NCBI GenBank assembly: GCA_040381075.1
Contig: JBEIHX010000004.1
Coordinates: forward strand, 62,001-126,000
DNA from: JBEIHX01 sp040381075
GTDB lineage: Bacteria; Pseudomonadota; Alphaproteobacteria; Caulobacterales; Aquidulcibacteraceae
Reading direction: 5' to 3'
DNA: 64,000 nt
Part shown: one piece after another, positions 22,196 through 30,570 of the stretch
Layout of the letters: each line of letters begins with the position of its first letter
How positions within the stretch are numbered: the stretch's first letter is position 1
Made by a program: the position numbers and the translations under genes
Notes under the pieces: model-generated
What the model was told of the DNA's origin: nothing
Database searches by the model: none
The model's input: the letters and a program-made list of their open reading frames with translations, nothing else

Positions 22196-23755
22196 CTACT
22201 CCGCGGCCGCCCGAACCGGGTCGGGCGGCGTCCAGCGCAACACAGGCCTGCGAGCAGCCTTGGTCTCGTCCAGCCTGCGCACGGGCGCGAAGTGCGGCGA
22301 AGCCTTCAGCTCGCCGCCCTGCGGACCCGTCGCCCTGGAGGCAAGTGCGCGCATCACCTCAATAAACCGATCAAGCTCCGCCTTGCTCTCGGTCTCCGTC
22401 GGCTCGATGAGCATGGCGCCCTTCACAACCAACGGGAAATACATCGTCATTGGATGATATCCCTCATCGATCATGCCCTTGGCGATGTCGAGCGTGCTGA
22501 GGCCGCGGCCATCGAGGAAGGCGTCGCTGAATAGCGCCTCGTGCATGCAGAACCCCGGAAACGCAGGGGTCATCACGTCGCTCAGCCCGGCAAGCACGTA
22601 GTTTGCGTTGAGAACCGCATCCTCCGCAGCCTGCCGCAAGCCATCCGCGCCGTGGCTCAGCATGTAGGCAAGGGCGCGCACATACATGCCCATCTGGCCA
22701 TGGAACGCGCACATGCGCCCAAACGCCTGGCCGGTCTCATCGTGCTCCACCAGAACGAAGGCATCCGCATCGCGCACAACGTAGGGGATCGGCGCGAACG
22801 GCGCGAGCGCCTGCGAAAACACCGTGGGACCAGCGCCAGGCCCCCCGCCCCCATGCGGCGTCGAGAATGTCTTGTGCAGGTTGATGTGCATCGCATCAAT
22901 GCCAAGATCGCCTGGACGCACCCGCGCCACGATCGCGTTGTAGTTCGCGCCATCGCAATAGAAGTAGCCGCCGGCAGCATGAACCAGGTCGGCGATCTCG
23001 CGAATATCGCGCTCAAACAACCCACAGGTGTTGGGATTTGTCAGCATGATCCCGGCCACATCCGGTCCAAGCTTGGTCTTCAGGTCTTCCAGATCCACCC
23101 GACCGTCCGGCGCGGCCTTGATCTCATCGACCGTGAACCCGCACTGCGCCGCCGTTGCGGGATTCGTTCCGTGCGCCGATTCTGGCACGAGAACCCGCCT
23201 GCGCACCGCCACCTCGCCGCGGGCGATCAGCGCCCTGCGGATCGCAAGCATCCCGCACAGCTCGCCATGCGCGCCTGCCTTCGGCGTCAGCGCTACCGCC
23301 TGCATGCCAGTCAGCGTGATCAGCCAATGGGCCAGTTCATCCATGAGGGCGAGCGCGCCCTGAACCGTTTCAACCGGTTGCAGCGGATGAATGTCAGCAA
23401 TCCCCGCAAGGCGCGCCATCTTCTCATTCAGGCGCGGATTGTGCTTCATCGTGCACGATCCAAGCGGGAATAGACCGAGATCTATGGCGTAATTGCGCTG
23501 GGAAAGCCGCACGTAATGGCGCATCGTTTCAGGCTCGGACAGGCCGGCGAGACCGATCGGAGCGGTGCGCTCCAGCCCGCCAAGGCGATGGGCCCGACCA
23601 CTCGGCTGCGGCAGGTCGACGCCGCAACGCTCCGGATCACCGATCTCGAACACAAGGGCCTCGGCCTGGAGAAGGCCGCGCGAGCCCGACGTGGTCGCCG
23701 CCAGCGGCTGCGCCTCGGCCACAACGGGACGGGTTGGTCGACCAACGCGGTTCAT
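22196..23755 (-). CDS. gcvPB: Glycine dehydrogenase (decarboxylating) subunit 2
   Basis: A 519-residue PLP-binding half of the glycine cleavage P-protein. K295 in INLHKTFSTPHGGGGPG carries PLP; the preceding GTNPATAAQ and YCDGANYNAI are also conserved. With GcvPA it decarboxylates glycine and passes the aminomethyl group to lipoyl-GcvH. The split form is found in Gram-positives, Thermus and some alphaproteobacteria, whereas E. coli has one long GcvP. The ATGA overlap with gcvPA ensures coupled synthesis. It is the last gene of gcvT-gcvH-gcvPA-gcvPB. Confidence 0.96.
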   Translation of the reverse strand: MNRVGRPTRPVVAEAQPLAATTSGSRGLLQAEALVFEIGDPERCGVDLPQPSGRAHRLGGLERTAPIGLAGLSEPETMRHYVRLSQRNYAIDLGLFPLGSCTMKHNPRLNEKMARLAGIADIHPLQPVETVQGALALMDELAHWLITLTGMQAVALTPKAGAHGELCGMLAIRRALIARGEVAVRRRVLVPESAHGTNPATAAQCGFTVDEIKAAPDGRVDLEDLKTKLGPDVAGIMLTNPNTCGLFERDIREIADLVHAAGGYFYCDGANYNAIVARVRPGDLGIDAMHINLHKTFSTPHGGGGPGAGPTVFSQALAPFAPIPYVVRDADAFVLVEHDETGQAFGRMCAFHGQMGMYVRALAYMLSHGADGLRQAAEDAVLNANYVLAGLSDVMTPAFPGFCMHEALFSDAFLDGRGLSTLDIAKGMIDEGYHPMTMYFPLVVKGAMLIEPTETESKAELDRFIEVMRALASRATGPQGGELKASPHFAPVRRLDETKAARRPVLRWTPPDPVRAAAE

Positions 23756-25098
23756 GCCATCACCTCGCGAAGTGCGGTTGCATATGCATTGATGTCTTCC
23801 TGGGTGTTGCGCTCTGTGGCCGCAACAATGAGGAGATCGTCACGTCCAGCCGCGGGCGCGAGACGAGAATACTCGACGCCGCCGAGAACCCCTTTCGCCG
23901 TGAGACAGGCCAACACCTCCTTGGCCGGTCGCTTCACCTGCAGGGTAAATTCGTTGAAGAAGCGCGGCGTCGCCAGACGCACCCCAGGTATCGCGCAGAG
24001 GGCGTCGGCAAGGTCGCAGGCCCGTTCGTGATTGAGCACCGCCAGACGGCGCAGACCAGCTTCGCCAAGCAGCGTCATGTGGATGGAAAACGCAAGCGAG
24101 CACAGGCCGGAGTTCGTGCAGATGTTGGATGTCGCCTTTTCGCGGCGTATGTGCTGCTCGCGCGTGGATAGCGTCAGAACAAAGCCGCGCCGGCCGTCCG
24201 CATCCGTTGTCTCGCCCGCCAGACGCCCCGGCATCTGGCGCACGAACTGCTCGCGGCAGGCGAACAGACCCACATAGGGACCGCCGAAGTTGAGGCCGTT
24301 GCCAATCGACTGGCCCTCGCCGGCGACAATATCAGCCCCCATCGCGCCAGGCGGGGTGACAAGCCCGAACGCCACCGCCTCGGTGAAGACCGCAACGCAC
24401 AGCGCGCCTGACGCATGCGCAGCCGCCGCCGTGGGCGCCAGGTCGCTCACCGTCCCGAACACGTTGGGCGACTGCACGATCACACACGCCACATCAGCAT
24501 CGAGATGTGCTGCAACCCCATGCTCCTCATCAATCGCCGGGGGCAGGACAACAATCTCAAGTCCGCCCGCCTCGCACATTGTGCGCACCGTTTCGGCGTA
24601 ATGCGGATGCACGCCCCCCGACAGGACCGCCTTGCGCCGGCGGGTCACGCGCGCCGCCATCAAGGCTGCTTCCGCCGTGGCGGTCGACCCGTCATACATC
24701 GACGCGTTGGCGACCTCCATGCCCGTCAGGAGCGCCACCTGGGTCTGGAACTCGAACAGCGCCTGCAGCGTGCCCTGGGCGATTTCTGGCTGATAGGGCG
24801 TATAGGTGGTCAAGAATTCCGAGCGCTGGATAAGATGGTCGACGCTGGCGGGCACATGATGCCGGTATGCCCCCGCACCGATGAAGAACGGCGCAGAGCC
24901 CGCCTGCAGGTTGCGTCCGGCAAGCGCGCCAAGGTGCGCTTCGACGGCCATTTCCCCCTGATGCAGCGGCAATCCCGCGATTGGTCCGTCGAGTTGGGCG
25001 ATGGCCGGCACGTCGGCGTAGAGTGCGTCGATGCCCGGCGCGCCGATCGCTGCAAGCATCTGGCGACGGTCGGCGTCGGTGAGCGGAAGATATCGCAT
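23752..25098 (-). CDS. gcvPA: Glycine dehydrogenase (decarboxylating) subunit 1
   Basis: A 448-residue subunit starting MRYLPLTDADRRQML, the usual GcvPA opening. Family blocks include FIGAGAYRHHVPASVDHL, TPYQPEIAQGTLQALFEFQT and ASMYDGSTATAEAALMA. GcvPA lacks the PLP lysine and forms a heterotetramer with GcvPB. It starts 10 bases after gcvH and overlaps gcvPB by 4 bases. Confidence 0.96.
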   Translation of the reverse strand: MRYLPLTDADRRQMLAAIGAPGIDALYADVPAIAQLDGPIAGLPLHQGEMAVEAHLGALAGRNLQAGSAPFFIGAGAYRHHVPASVDHLIQRSEFLTTYTPYQPEIAQGTLQALFEFQTQVALLTGMEVANASMYDGSTATAEAALMAARVTRRRKAVLSGGVHPHYAETVRTMCEAGGLEIVVLPPAIDEEHGVAAHLDADVACVIVQSPNVFGTVSDLAPTAAAAHASGALCVAVFTEAVAFGLVTPPGAMGADIVAGEGQSIGNGLNFGGPYVGLFACREQFVRQMPGRLAGETTDADGRRGFVLTLSTREQHIRREKATSNICTNSGLCSLAFSIHMTLLGEAGLRRLAVLNHERACDLADALCAIPGVRLATPRFFNEFTLQVKRPAKEVLACLTAKGVLGGVEYSRLAPAAGRDDLLIVAATERNTQEDINAYATALREVMA

Positions 25099-25108
25099 CA
25101 GGCCGCCC

Positions 25109-25477
25109 TCACAGCGTCTTCAGAAAGGCGTTGTAGGCGTCAGCGTCCATCAGGGCGTCGAGTTCACCAACGGCTTTCAGTTTGATCTTTGCAAACCACG
25201 CTTCTCCCTCCGGGGTCTCGTTGACCTTTTCCGGCGCGCTCGAGAGCGACTCGTTTGCTGCAACAATCTCACCCGTCAGCGGCGCGTACACATCGCTCGC
25301 CGCCTTCACCGACTCAACCACTGCCATCGGTCCCATCTGCGTCACCGCAGATCCGACTTTGGGAAGGTCGACATAGACGATGTCGCCAAGCTGCTCGGCG
25401 GCATAAGCCGTGATGCCCACCGTCGCAACGTCCCCCTCAACGTCGACCCATTCATGTTCCTTCGTGAAACGGCGCAT
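25109..25477 (-). CDS. gcvH: Glycine cleavage system H protein
   Basis: 122 residues from the ATG at 25477 (MRRFTKEHEW), the typical start of the family. K58 in VESVKAASDVYAP is the lysine that carries lipoate. GcvH shuttles the aminomethyl group from the P-protein to GcvT and electrons to lipoamide dehydrogenase. It begins 4 bases after the gcvT stop. Confidence 0.97.
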   Translation of the reverse strand: MRRFTKEHEWVDVEGDVATVGITAYAAEQLGDIVYVDLPKVGSAVTQMGPMAVVESVKAASDVYAPLTGEIVAANESLSSAPEKVNETPEGEAWFAKIKLKAVGELDALMDADAYNAFLKTL

Positions 25478-25481
25478 GTGA

Positions 25482-26633
25482 CTACCCCCGATGATATCGA
25501 TGCGGAACAAAAGGCATTTCCACGATCTCGGCTGCGCGTGGCTGGTCGCGCACCATGAGTTCGACCAAGGCGTGCGCGCCCGCGACCGCGGCGCTCACAT
25601 ACCCCATGGCGATTGGCCCGTTGACGGAGGGACCAAATCCGCCCGACGTGACCTGACCTACCTCCGCCCCGCCCGCCATAACGCGCGCGCCCTCGCGCGC
25701 CGGGGCGCGGTCAAGCAACCGAAAGCCAACGCGCTGGCGCGCTGGGCCCTCGCTGAGCTCCCGCAGAATACGCGCAGCCCCCGGAAAATCTCCTGCCTCT
25801 CGACGGCGCTTCTGGATTGTCCAGGCAAGTCCCGCCTCAACCGGGCTCGTCGTCGTGTCGATATCATGGCCGTAGAGACACAAACCCGCCTCCAAACGCA
25901 GAGAGTCGCGGGCCCCAAGGCCGATCGGACGCACATGCGCGTGCGACAGCATGGACTTCACCACACCTGGCGCCGACCCGGCCGGAATGAGCACCTCAAA
26001 TCCGTCCTCGCCGGTATAGCCGCAGCGCGCGACCAGCCACTCTTCTCCCTGAACCAGCGCGCGCTTGTGGCTCATGAAGGGCATCTCCTTCACACCCTTT
26101 ACCCAATTGACGAGCACGTCGGCCGCGTCTGGCCCCTGCAGCGCGACAAGTGCTCGGTCATCAGCACGATCAAGGCGCGCCGCGCCGGCGCACGCCTCCT
26201 CGATCAGCGCGAAGTCCTGTTCCTTGCATCCGGCGTTGGCGACAATGTAGAGAACACCCTGCAAATCATCCGTGGAGGGACGGGCGATCATGAGATCATC
26301 GATGATGCCGCCGTCCGCGTTGAGCAGCATCGTGTAGCGTATCTGCCCCGGCTTCAGGCCGCGGATGTCGGCTGGGACGAGGCGCTCAACGATGGCGGCC
26401 ACGCGGTGATGAGCCGCGTCTCCCGTCCCGACGCCCTCGGCGAGGGACAGAAAGGCTGGCCCCATATGCGACACGTCAAACAGGCCGCAGCGCCCGCGCG
26501 TCCACAGGTGCTCTTTCATGACGCCGTCGGCGTATTGGATCGGCATGTCATAGCCGGCGAAGGGCGCCATGCGGGCGCCCAGATTGCGATGAAGGGCCGT
26601 AAGCGGCGTGGACTTTACTGCGGCGGCGCTCAT
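25482..26633 (-). CDS. gcvT: Glycine cleavage system aminomethyltransferase (T protein)
   Basis: A 383-residue GcvT. It contains YDMPIQYADGVMKEHLWTR and GLFDVSHMG (N-terminal folate-binding region), GYTGEDGFEVLIP, and ARDSLRLEAGLCLYGHD, all characteristic. It transfers the methylene group from aminomethyl-lipoyl GcvH to tetrahydrofolate, releasing ammonia. It is first in the gcv operon. The leader carries a tandem glycine riboswitch, and AGGGGA 4 bases before the ATG is partly covered by a long-range inverted repeat, implying glycine-responsive control. Confidence 0.96.
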   Translation of the reverse strand: MSAAAVKSTPLTALHRNLGARMAPFAGYDMPIQYADGVMKEHLWTRGRCGLFDVSHMGPAFLSLAEGVGTGDAAHHRVAAIVERLVPADIRGLKPGQIRYTMLLNADGGIIDDLMIARPSTDDLQGVLYIVANAGCKEQDFALIEEACAGAARLDRADDRALVALQGPDAADVLVNWVKGVKEMPFMSHKRALVQGEEWLVARCGYTGEDGFEVLIPAGSAPGVVKSMLSHAHVRPIGLGARDSLRLEAGLCLYGHDIDTTTSPVEAGLAWTIQKRRREAGDFPGAARILRELSEGPARQRVGFRLLDRAPAREGARVMAGGAEVGQVTSGGFGPSVNGPIAMGYVSAAVAGAHALVELMVRDQPRAAEIVEMPFVPHRYHRG

Positions 26634-26640
26634 GCCATCC

Positions 26641-26724
26641 CCTGTGACACATGGTGCAGACCCTCGTCGGACAGACTGAGCCTGCGCGGCCGCGTCGTCC
26701 CGGTGGGGCCCCCGCTGTCACAGG
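26641..26724 (-). promoter_or_regulatory. Inverted repeat linking the riboswitch 3' end to the gcvT ribosome-binding site
   Basis: On the transcript, CCTGTGACA (26724-26716) directly follows the end of the second glycine aptamer, and TGTCACAGG (26649-26641) runs into the AGGGGA before the gcvT ATG. The 9-bp arms are perfectly complementary and 66 bases apart. Pairing would partly cover the Shine-Dalgarno sequence, so this looks like the expression platform. Which state glycine favours is an inference. Confidence 0.55.
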
Positions 26725-26890
26725 ACCTGAGAGATTTCACGCCCGTTTGCGAAACGCGCGCTTACTCCGTCGGTGGCGACGCGATGCGTCGCACTCTCCA
26801 GCGTCTTCATTCCCCCGCGGTCCGGTCTGCCTGAGAGTTTCCGGGGCGGTTGCTCCTTCGGCGGCGCAGCCAAGGCTGCGCTCTCTCCCG
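26723..26890 (-). promoter_or_regulatory. Tandem glycine riboswitch
   Basis: Two aptamers in the gcvT leader. Aptamer 1 (26890-26828) has GGGAGAG at its 5' side, GCCGAAGGAGCAA in the middle and GAAACTCTCAGGCA at its 3' end. Aptamer 2 (26800-26723) has GGAGAGTGCGA, CACCGACGGAGTAAG and TGAAATCTCTCAGGTCC. These are the conserved core elements of glycine riboswitches, and the two-aptamer layout upstream of gcvT is the classic one. They normally raise expression of the cleavage system when glycine is abundant. Confidence 0.93.
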
Positions 26891-27022
26891 CGGGGTTCAT
26901 CGATGGCCGGCGTTGGACCCGCATCCCGCGAACCAGCGCCGTCGAATGGGAACATAGAACGCAACAGATCCGGGTCAACTGCGCCGCGGGGTGGAAACGC
27001 GCGCCGCGTTCAGGCTGGCGCA

Positions 27023-27052
27023 CAACGAGGCAATCGCCAACGAGGCAGTCAC
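27023..27052. repeat. Tandem repeat, 2 x 15 bp
   Basis: Units CAACGAGGCAATCGC and CAACGAGGCAGTCAC. Directly followed by a second 15-bp array of unrelated sequence. Confidence 0.7.
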
Positions 27053-27053
27053 C

Positions 27054-27113
27054 CCAGCACCCAGGTCGCCAGCACCCAGGTCGCCAGCACCCAGGTCGCC
27101 AGCACCCAGGTCT
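27054..27113. repeat. Tandem repeat, 4 x 15 bp
   Basis: Three identical units CCAGCACCCAGGTCG and a fourth ending in T. Lies about 160-220 bases upstream of the glycine riboswitch, near the expected promoter of the gcv operon. Confidence 0.88.
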
Positions 27114-27393
27114 CCAGCGCCCCCGGTCCCAGGCAGGCAGGTCCAAGGCAGACAGGTCTGCGGCCCTCCACCGCGCCGACGCCGGGACCGCCTGCATCCG
27201 GCCCCCCCGAACGCAGACACATGAGACAGGGCGCAATCCGTAAGACGGGCCGCGGCGGTCGGCTGCGCGCCCGCTGCGCGAAAGCGACTGGATACCGCCC
27301 GACGCGCGGACCCCATTCACACAGAGCTGAAGCTCTGGCGGCGCGGGCCCCGATGCGTCACCTGGTGTCGACGGGCGCAGCCGGCCAACGCGC

Positions 27394-28623
27394 CTAGCGG
27401 CCGGTCGGCAGATCCTTGTAGGAAACGTCCTTGTCCACCCGCACATCCCCAGGCAGGCCGAGCACCCGCTCGGCGATGATGTTCTTGAGGATTTCGTCGG
27501 TGCCCCCGGCGATGCGCAGGCCAGGCGCCCACATGTAACTCTGCTGAAACGCAGCCTCCATCGGCGCAAGGTCGGGATCCACAATGATCCCGAAATGGTC
27601 CTGCGCTTCGATCGCCGCGTTGGAAATGTCCTGCAGCTGATTCGCCGTCAGGATCTTGCCGATCGAGGCCTCGGGCCCCGGCGTCTGCCCCTTCGACAGC
27701 GCGGTCATGGTGCGGAACTTGCCGAGCTTGTAGCCCTCCGCACGCACATACCACTCAGCCATCCTGGCGCGGAATGCATCGTCCTGGATCAATGCGCCGC
27801 CATCCGCCGTGGTCACGCGGCGGGCAAGCTCCAGCATCTCCTTGTAATCAGGGCCTGGCGAGCCGCCGACCGCGAGACGCTCGTTCATCAACGTGACAAG
27901 CGCCACGCTCCAGCCCTGGCCCTCCTGGCCCAGCATTTGGGCATGCGGAACCCGCACGTCGGCGAAATACACCTCATTGAAATTCGATCCGCCGGACATC
28001 TGGTGAATCGGACGCACCTCAACGCCAGGGCTCTTCATGTCCAGGAAGAACATGGTGAGGCCCTTGTGCTTGGGCGCGTCGGGATTGGTGCGCACGAGCA
28101 GGATCCCGAAATCCGAGTAGTGCGCCCCGCTGGTCCACACCTTCTGGCCGTTGATCACCCAATCATCGCCGTCACGCACGGCCCGCGTCTTCAGCCCGGC
28201 CACATCCGACCCCGCCGCAGGCTCGGAGAACAGCTGGCACCAGATTTCCTCACCACGCAGCGCCGGGCCGACATACCGCTCCTTCTGGGCGTCTGTCGCA
28301 AAGGCGATCAGGGTTGGGATGCACATGCCAAGACCAATTGCGAACGGTCCCGCCGGCGCATCGAACCTGGCTTCTTCCTGGTTGAAGATCACCGAATAGA
28401 TCGGCGGCAGGCCCTGGCCGCCATGCGCGGTCTGCCAGGTGATGCCCGCAAAGCCGGCCGCAGCCTTCTGGCGCTGGTAGGCCTTGGCGGCCTCGAGGTA
28501 GGCCTGACCCTCGCGCGCCGTCGCCGAAGGTTTTTCCTCACCCTTCAGCTTGACGGTCGCCTCCAGAAAACGACGCGCCTTGGCGCGAAAGGCAGCTTCT
28601 TCCGGCGAGTCGTTGAAGTCCAT
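27394..28623 (-). CDS. Acyl-CoA dehydrogenase
   Basis: A 409-residue flavoprotein of the acyl-CoA dehydrogenase family. Seen are QLFSEPAAGSDVAGLKTRA (FAD/substrate region), WVINGQKVWTSGAHYSD, NERLAVGG and the C-terminal RIAGGTDEILKNIIAERVLGLP. It oxidises an acyl-CoA to the 2-enoyl-CoA, passing electrons to ETF. It resembles the long subunits used for bulky or steroid-like acyl-CoAs, but the substrate cannot be read. It is downstream of the long cox operon on the same strand, with an 80-bp gap after the EAL gene. Confidence 0.93.
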   Translation of the reverse strand: MDFNDSPEEAAFRAKARRFLEATVKLKGEEKPSATAREGQAYLEAAKAYQRQKAAAGFAGITWQTAHGGQGLPPIYSVIFNQEEARFDAPAGPFAIGLGMCIPTLIAFATDAQKERYVGPALRGEEIWCQLFSEPAAGSDVAGLKTRAVRDGDDWVINGQKVWTSGAHYSDFGILLVRTNPDAPKHKGLTMFFLDMKSPGVEVRPIHQMSGGSNFNEVYFADVRVPHAQMLGQEGQGWSVALVTLMNERLAVGGSPGPDYKEMLELARRVTTADGGALIQDDAFRARMAEWYVRAEGYKLGKFRTMTALSKGQTPGPEASIGKILTANQLQDISNAAIEAQDHFGIIVDPDLAPMEAAFQQSYMWAPGLRIAGGTDEILKNIIAERVLGLPGDVRVDKDVSYKDLPTGR

Positions 28624-28703
28624 CTGTCAGCTCTCCACTATGAGCACAAGTTAGGGCCCGCCCGGATCGCTGACAACGGCGCCCTTGGGGAAGCGCCCGT
28701 TGC

Positions 28704-29828
28704 TCAGCGTGCGCCCGCCAGAAACGCGTCCGCCTCGCCTGGCGCGAGCGCCGGCGCGTACAGCCATCCCTGCGCAAAGTCACAGTTCATGGACGCAAGA
28801 TGTGCGGCGGCGGCGGCGGTCTCAACCCCCTCCGCAATGATCGGAAGGCCAAGATCGCGGCCAAGCGCGCACAAGGCCCGCACAATCTTCTCCGACCTCC
28901 CGTCGCCGTCCATCGCCGCGACAAAGGTGCGATCGATCTTCAAAACGTCAGCCGGCAGGCGCACAAGCCAGTCGAGGGATGCAAATCCAGCCCCCACATC
29001 GTCCAGCATCACCCCCAAACCGGCGCGTTTGAGCTGGTTCAACGCCGCGGCGGAGCGCTCCGCATTCAGCAGGGTCTGTCCCTCGGTGATCTCAAACCGC
29101 AGCGAGCCGGGCGCATGGCGCGCGGCGCAGATTGCACCCGCCTCCAACACACGAGCCTCATCCAGTTCACGCCCGGACACGTTCACAGACACGAAGAGGT
29201 CGCGCCCCTGCGCCCGCCACTCAGCCAGCCTGGCCGACGACGCCTCGATCATCCGCACGCCCAGATCCGCCATCAGCCCCATCTCCTGGGCGACAGGCAG
29301 GAACTGCGCAGGAGACAGGACGCCCTGGTCGGGATGGTGAAAGCGCGCGAGCGCCTCGAACCCGGCGAGCGCTCCGTCGGACAGACGCACGATCGGCTGA
29401 AAATACGGCTCCACCGCACCGGTCCGCACCGCGTGAACCAGATCGGCGGCGAAAGCCAGCCTCGCCAGAGCCTGTCCGATGTCGCCGCCGCGCGCTGGCT
29501 GCGTCTCATCCGGCAGCGGCGCGGCGATGCCGCTCGCAGCTGCGCCGGCATCATCCCAGGCCCCGCTCAGGAGCACGCTGGACGCGCGCCCGTCGACCGC
29601 CATCTCGAGGGTCACAAGGACGCGCGCCTTCGGACGGGCGAGCGCGAACGCCTCCACGAAGCGGGCCCTGCCCTCCGCCGAAACGCGCTGGGCAAGCGTG
29701 ACAAGTTCGATGCGCGTCGCCTCCGACGCGCCGGGCTGGCGCAGCGCCAGCACGCGCGCGCCGGCGTCGTAATCCCACAGCGCAGCGCCGGCGGCGATCA
29801 GGGCGTCGATGGTCATGGAGTCGCTCAT
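28704..29828 (-). CDS. EAL domain cyclic-di-GMP phosphodiesterase-like protein
   Basis: 374 residues. The first 135 are of unknown fold, with no GGDEF motif. The EAL domain (about 140-370) has E158-A-L, SVNVSG, FEITEGQ, D276-D277, K297 (LKIDRTFV) and EGVET. These are the metal and catalytic positions, so c-di-GMP hydrolysis to pGpG is likely. Loop 6, normally DDFGTG, reads DDVGAG, a change in a loop important for dimerisation and metal binding. No transmembrane segment is seen. It follows the GNAT gene closely and ends the minus-strand run from the cox operon. Confidence 0.88.
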   Translation of the reverse strand: MSDSMTIDALIAAGAALWDYDAGARVLALRQPGASEATRIELVTLAQRVSAEGRARFVEAFALARPKARVLVTLEMAVDGRASSVLLSGAWDDAGAAASGIAAPLPDETQPARGGDIGQALARLAFAADLVHAVRTGAVEPYFQPIVRLSDGALAGFEALARFHHPDQGVLSPAQFLPVAQEMGLMADLGVRMIEASSARLAEWRAQGRDLFVSVNVSGRELDEARVLEAGAICAARHAPGSLRFEITEGQTLLNAERSAAALNQLKRAGLGVMLDDVGAGFASLDWLVRLPADVLKIDRTFVAAMDGDGRSEKIVRALCALGRDLGLPIIAEGVETAAAAAHLASMNCDFAQGWLYAPALAPGEADAFLAGAR

Positions 29829-29860
29829 GGGATCCGTTTACGCCGCCACGCCGCGCCGCG

Positions 29861-30493
29861 CTATCGCCAAGGCGGGATGGGGTCGTCCTGCAGCAACGCA
29901 TACAGCACATGATCGCGCCATGCGCCGTCGATCTTGAGGTAGCCGCGCGCCACTCCCTCCTGGGTGAAGCCGACGCCCTCCAACAGGCTGCGGGAGGCCG
30001 TATTGTGGGCCAGACACGCCGCCTCCATGCGGTGCAGACCGACCTGCGCGAAGGCGAACCCCAGCACGGCGCGCACCGCCGCGCCGGTATGCCCCTGCCG
30101 GCGAAACGGCTCGCCGACCCAATAGCCAAGGGACGCCATCTGGGCGACGCCACGCGTGACCCGCGACAGGGTCACCCCGCCGACGAGGCGCGCATCTGCC
30201 GTGCGGAACACAAAGAACGGATAGGCGACGCCCTCGCGGATATCCTCAAGATAGCGCCGCAACCGCCGACGATAGGCGTCGCGGCTCAACTCGTCGGCCG
30301 GCCAGGCCGGCTCCCAGGGCGTGAGAAACGCGCGGCTGCGCCCGCGCAGGTCAGCCCATTCCTCAAAATCGCGGATATCGGGATGGCGCAGGAGGACGCC
30401 GCGTCCCTCCACCACCCGCTCGCCCTCGCCCGGTCCATCGCGCCGCAGGAAAACCATATGGCCTTGCCCCCCGTCGGCAAGATTGACCTGCAT
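29861..30493 (-). CDS. GNAT acetyltransferase, RimJ/RimL type
   Basis: 210 residues from the ATG at 30493, or 198 from 30457. It has the RimJ/L pattern: GRGVLLRHPDIRDFEEWADLR near the start, LVGGVTLSRVTRG, the acetyl-CoA loop GEPFRRQGHTGAAVRAVL, and HRMEAACLAHNTASRSLLE. Enzymes of this group acetylate N-termini of ribosomal proteins, though many members act elsewhere. It lies between the M16 peptidase and the EAL gene. Confidence 0.88.
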   Translation of the reverse strand: MQVNLADGGQGHMVFLRRDGPGEGERVVEGRGVLLRHPDIRDFEEWADLRGRSRAFLTPWEPAWPADELSRDAYRRRLRRYLEDIREGVAYPFFVFRTADARLVGGVTLSRVTRGVAQMASLGYWVGEPFRRQGHTGAAVRAVLGFAFAQVGLHRMEAACLAHNTASRSLLEGVGFTQEGVARGYLKIDGAWRDHVLYALLQDDPIPPWR

Positions 30494-30570
30494 GCCCCGA
30501 CAGGCGCAAGACCGGAAACATCACCGCCCGACCGCCGGATCGCGGAGCGACGACCGCGCCCTGCCGCGGA

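Larger units (their letters stand above)
26891..27393. other. Intergenic region carrying the gcv promoter side and repeats
   Basis: This gap lies between the riboswitch and the end of the acyl-CoA dehydrogenase gene, so the gcv promoter should be in it; I could not pick out a clear -35/-10 pair. It contains two tandem repeats (27023-27052 and 27054-27113) and no credible gene. Confidence 0.5.

Noticed and set aside
27595..29340. Plus-strand ORF of 581 codons
   Set aside because: It lies opposite an acyl-CoA dehydrogenase and the EAL gene and has no recognisable domain. High GC makes long antisense frames common here.
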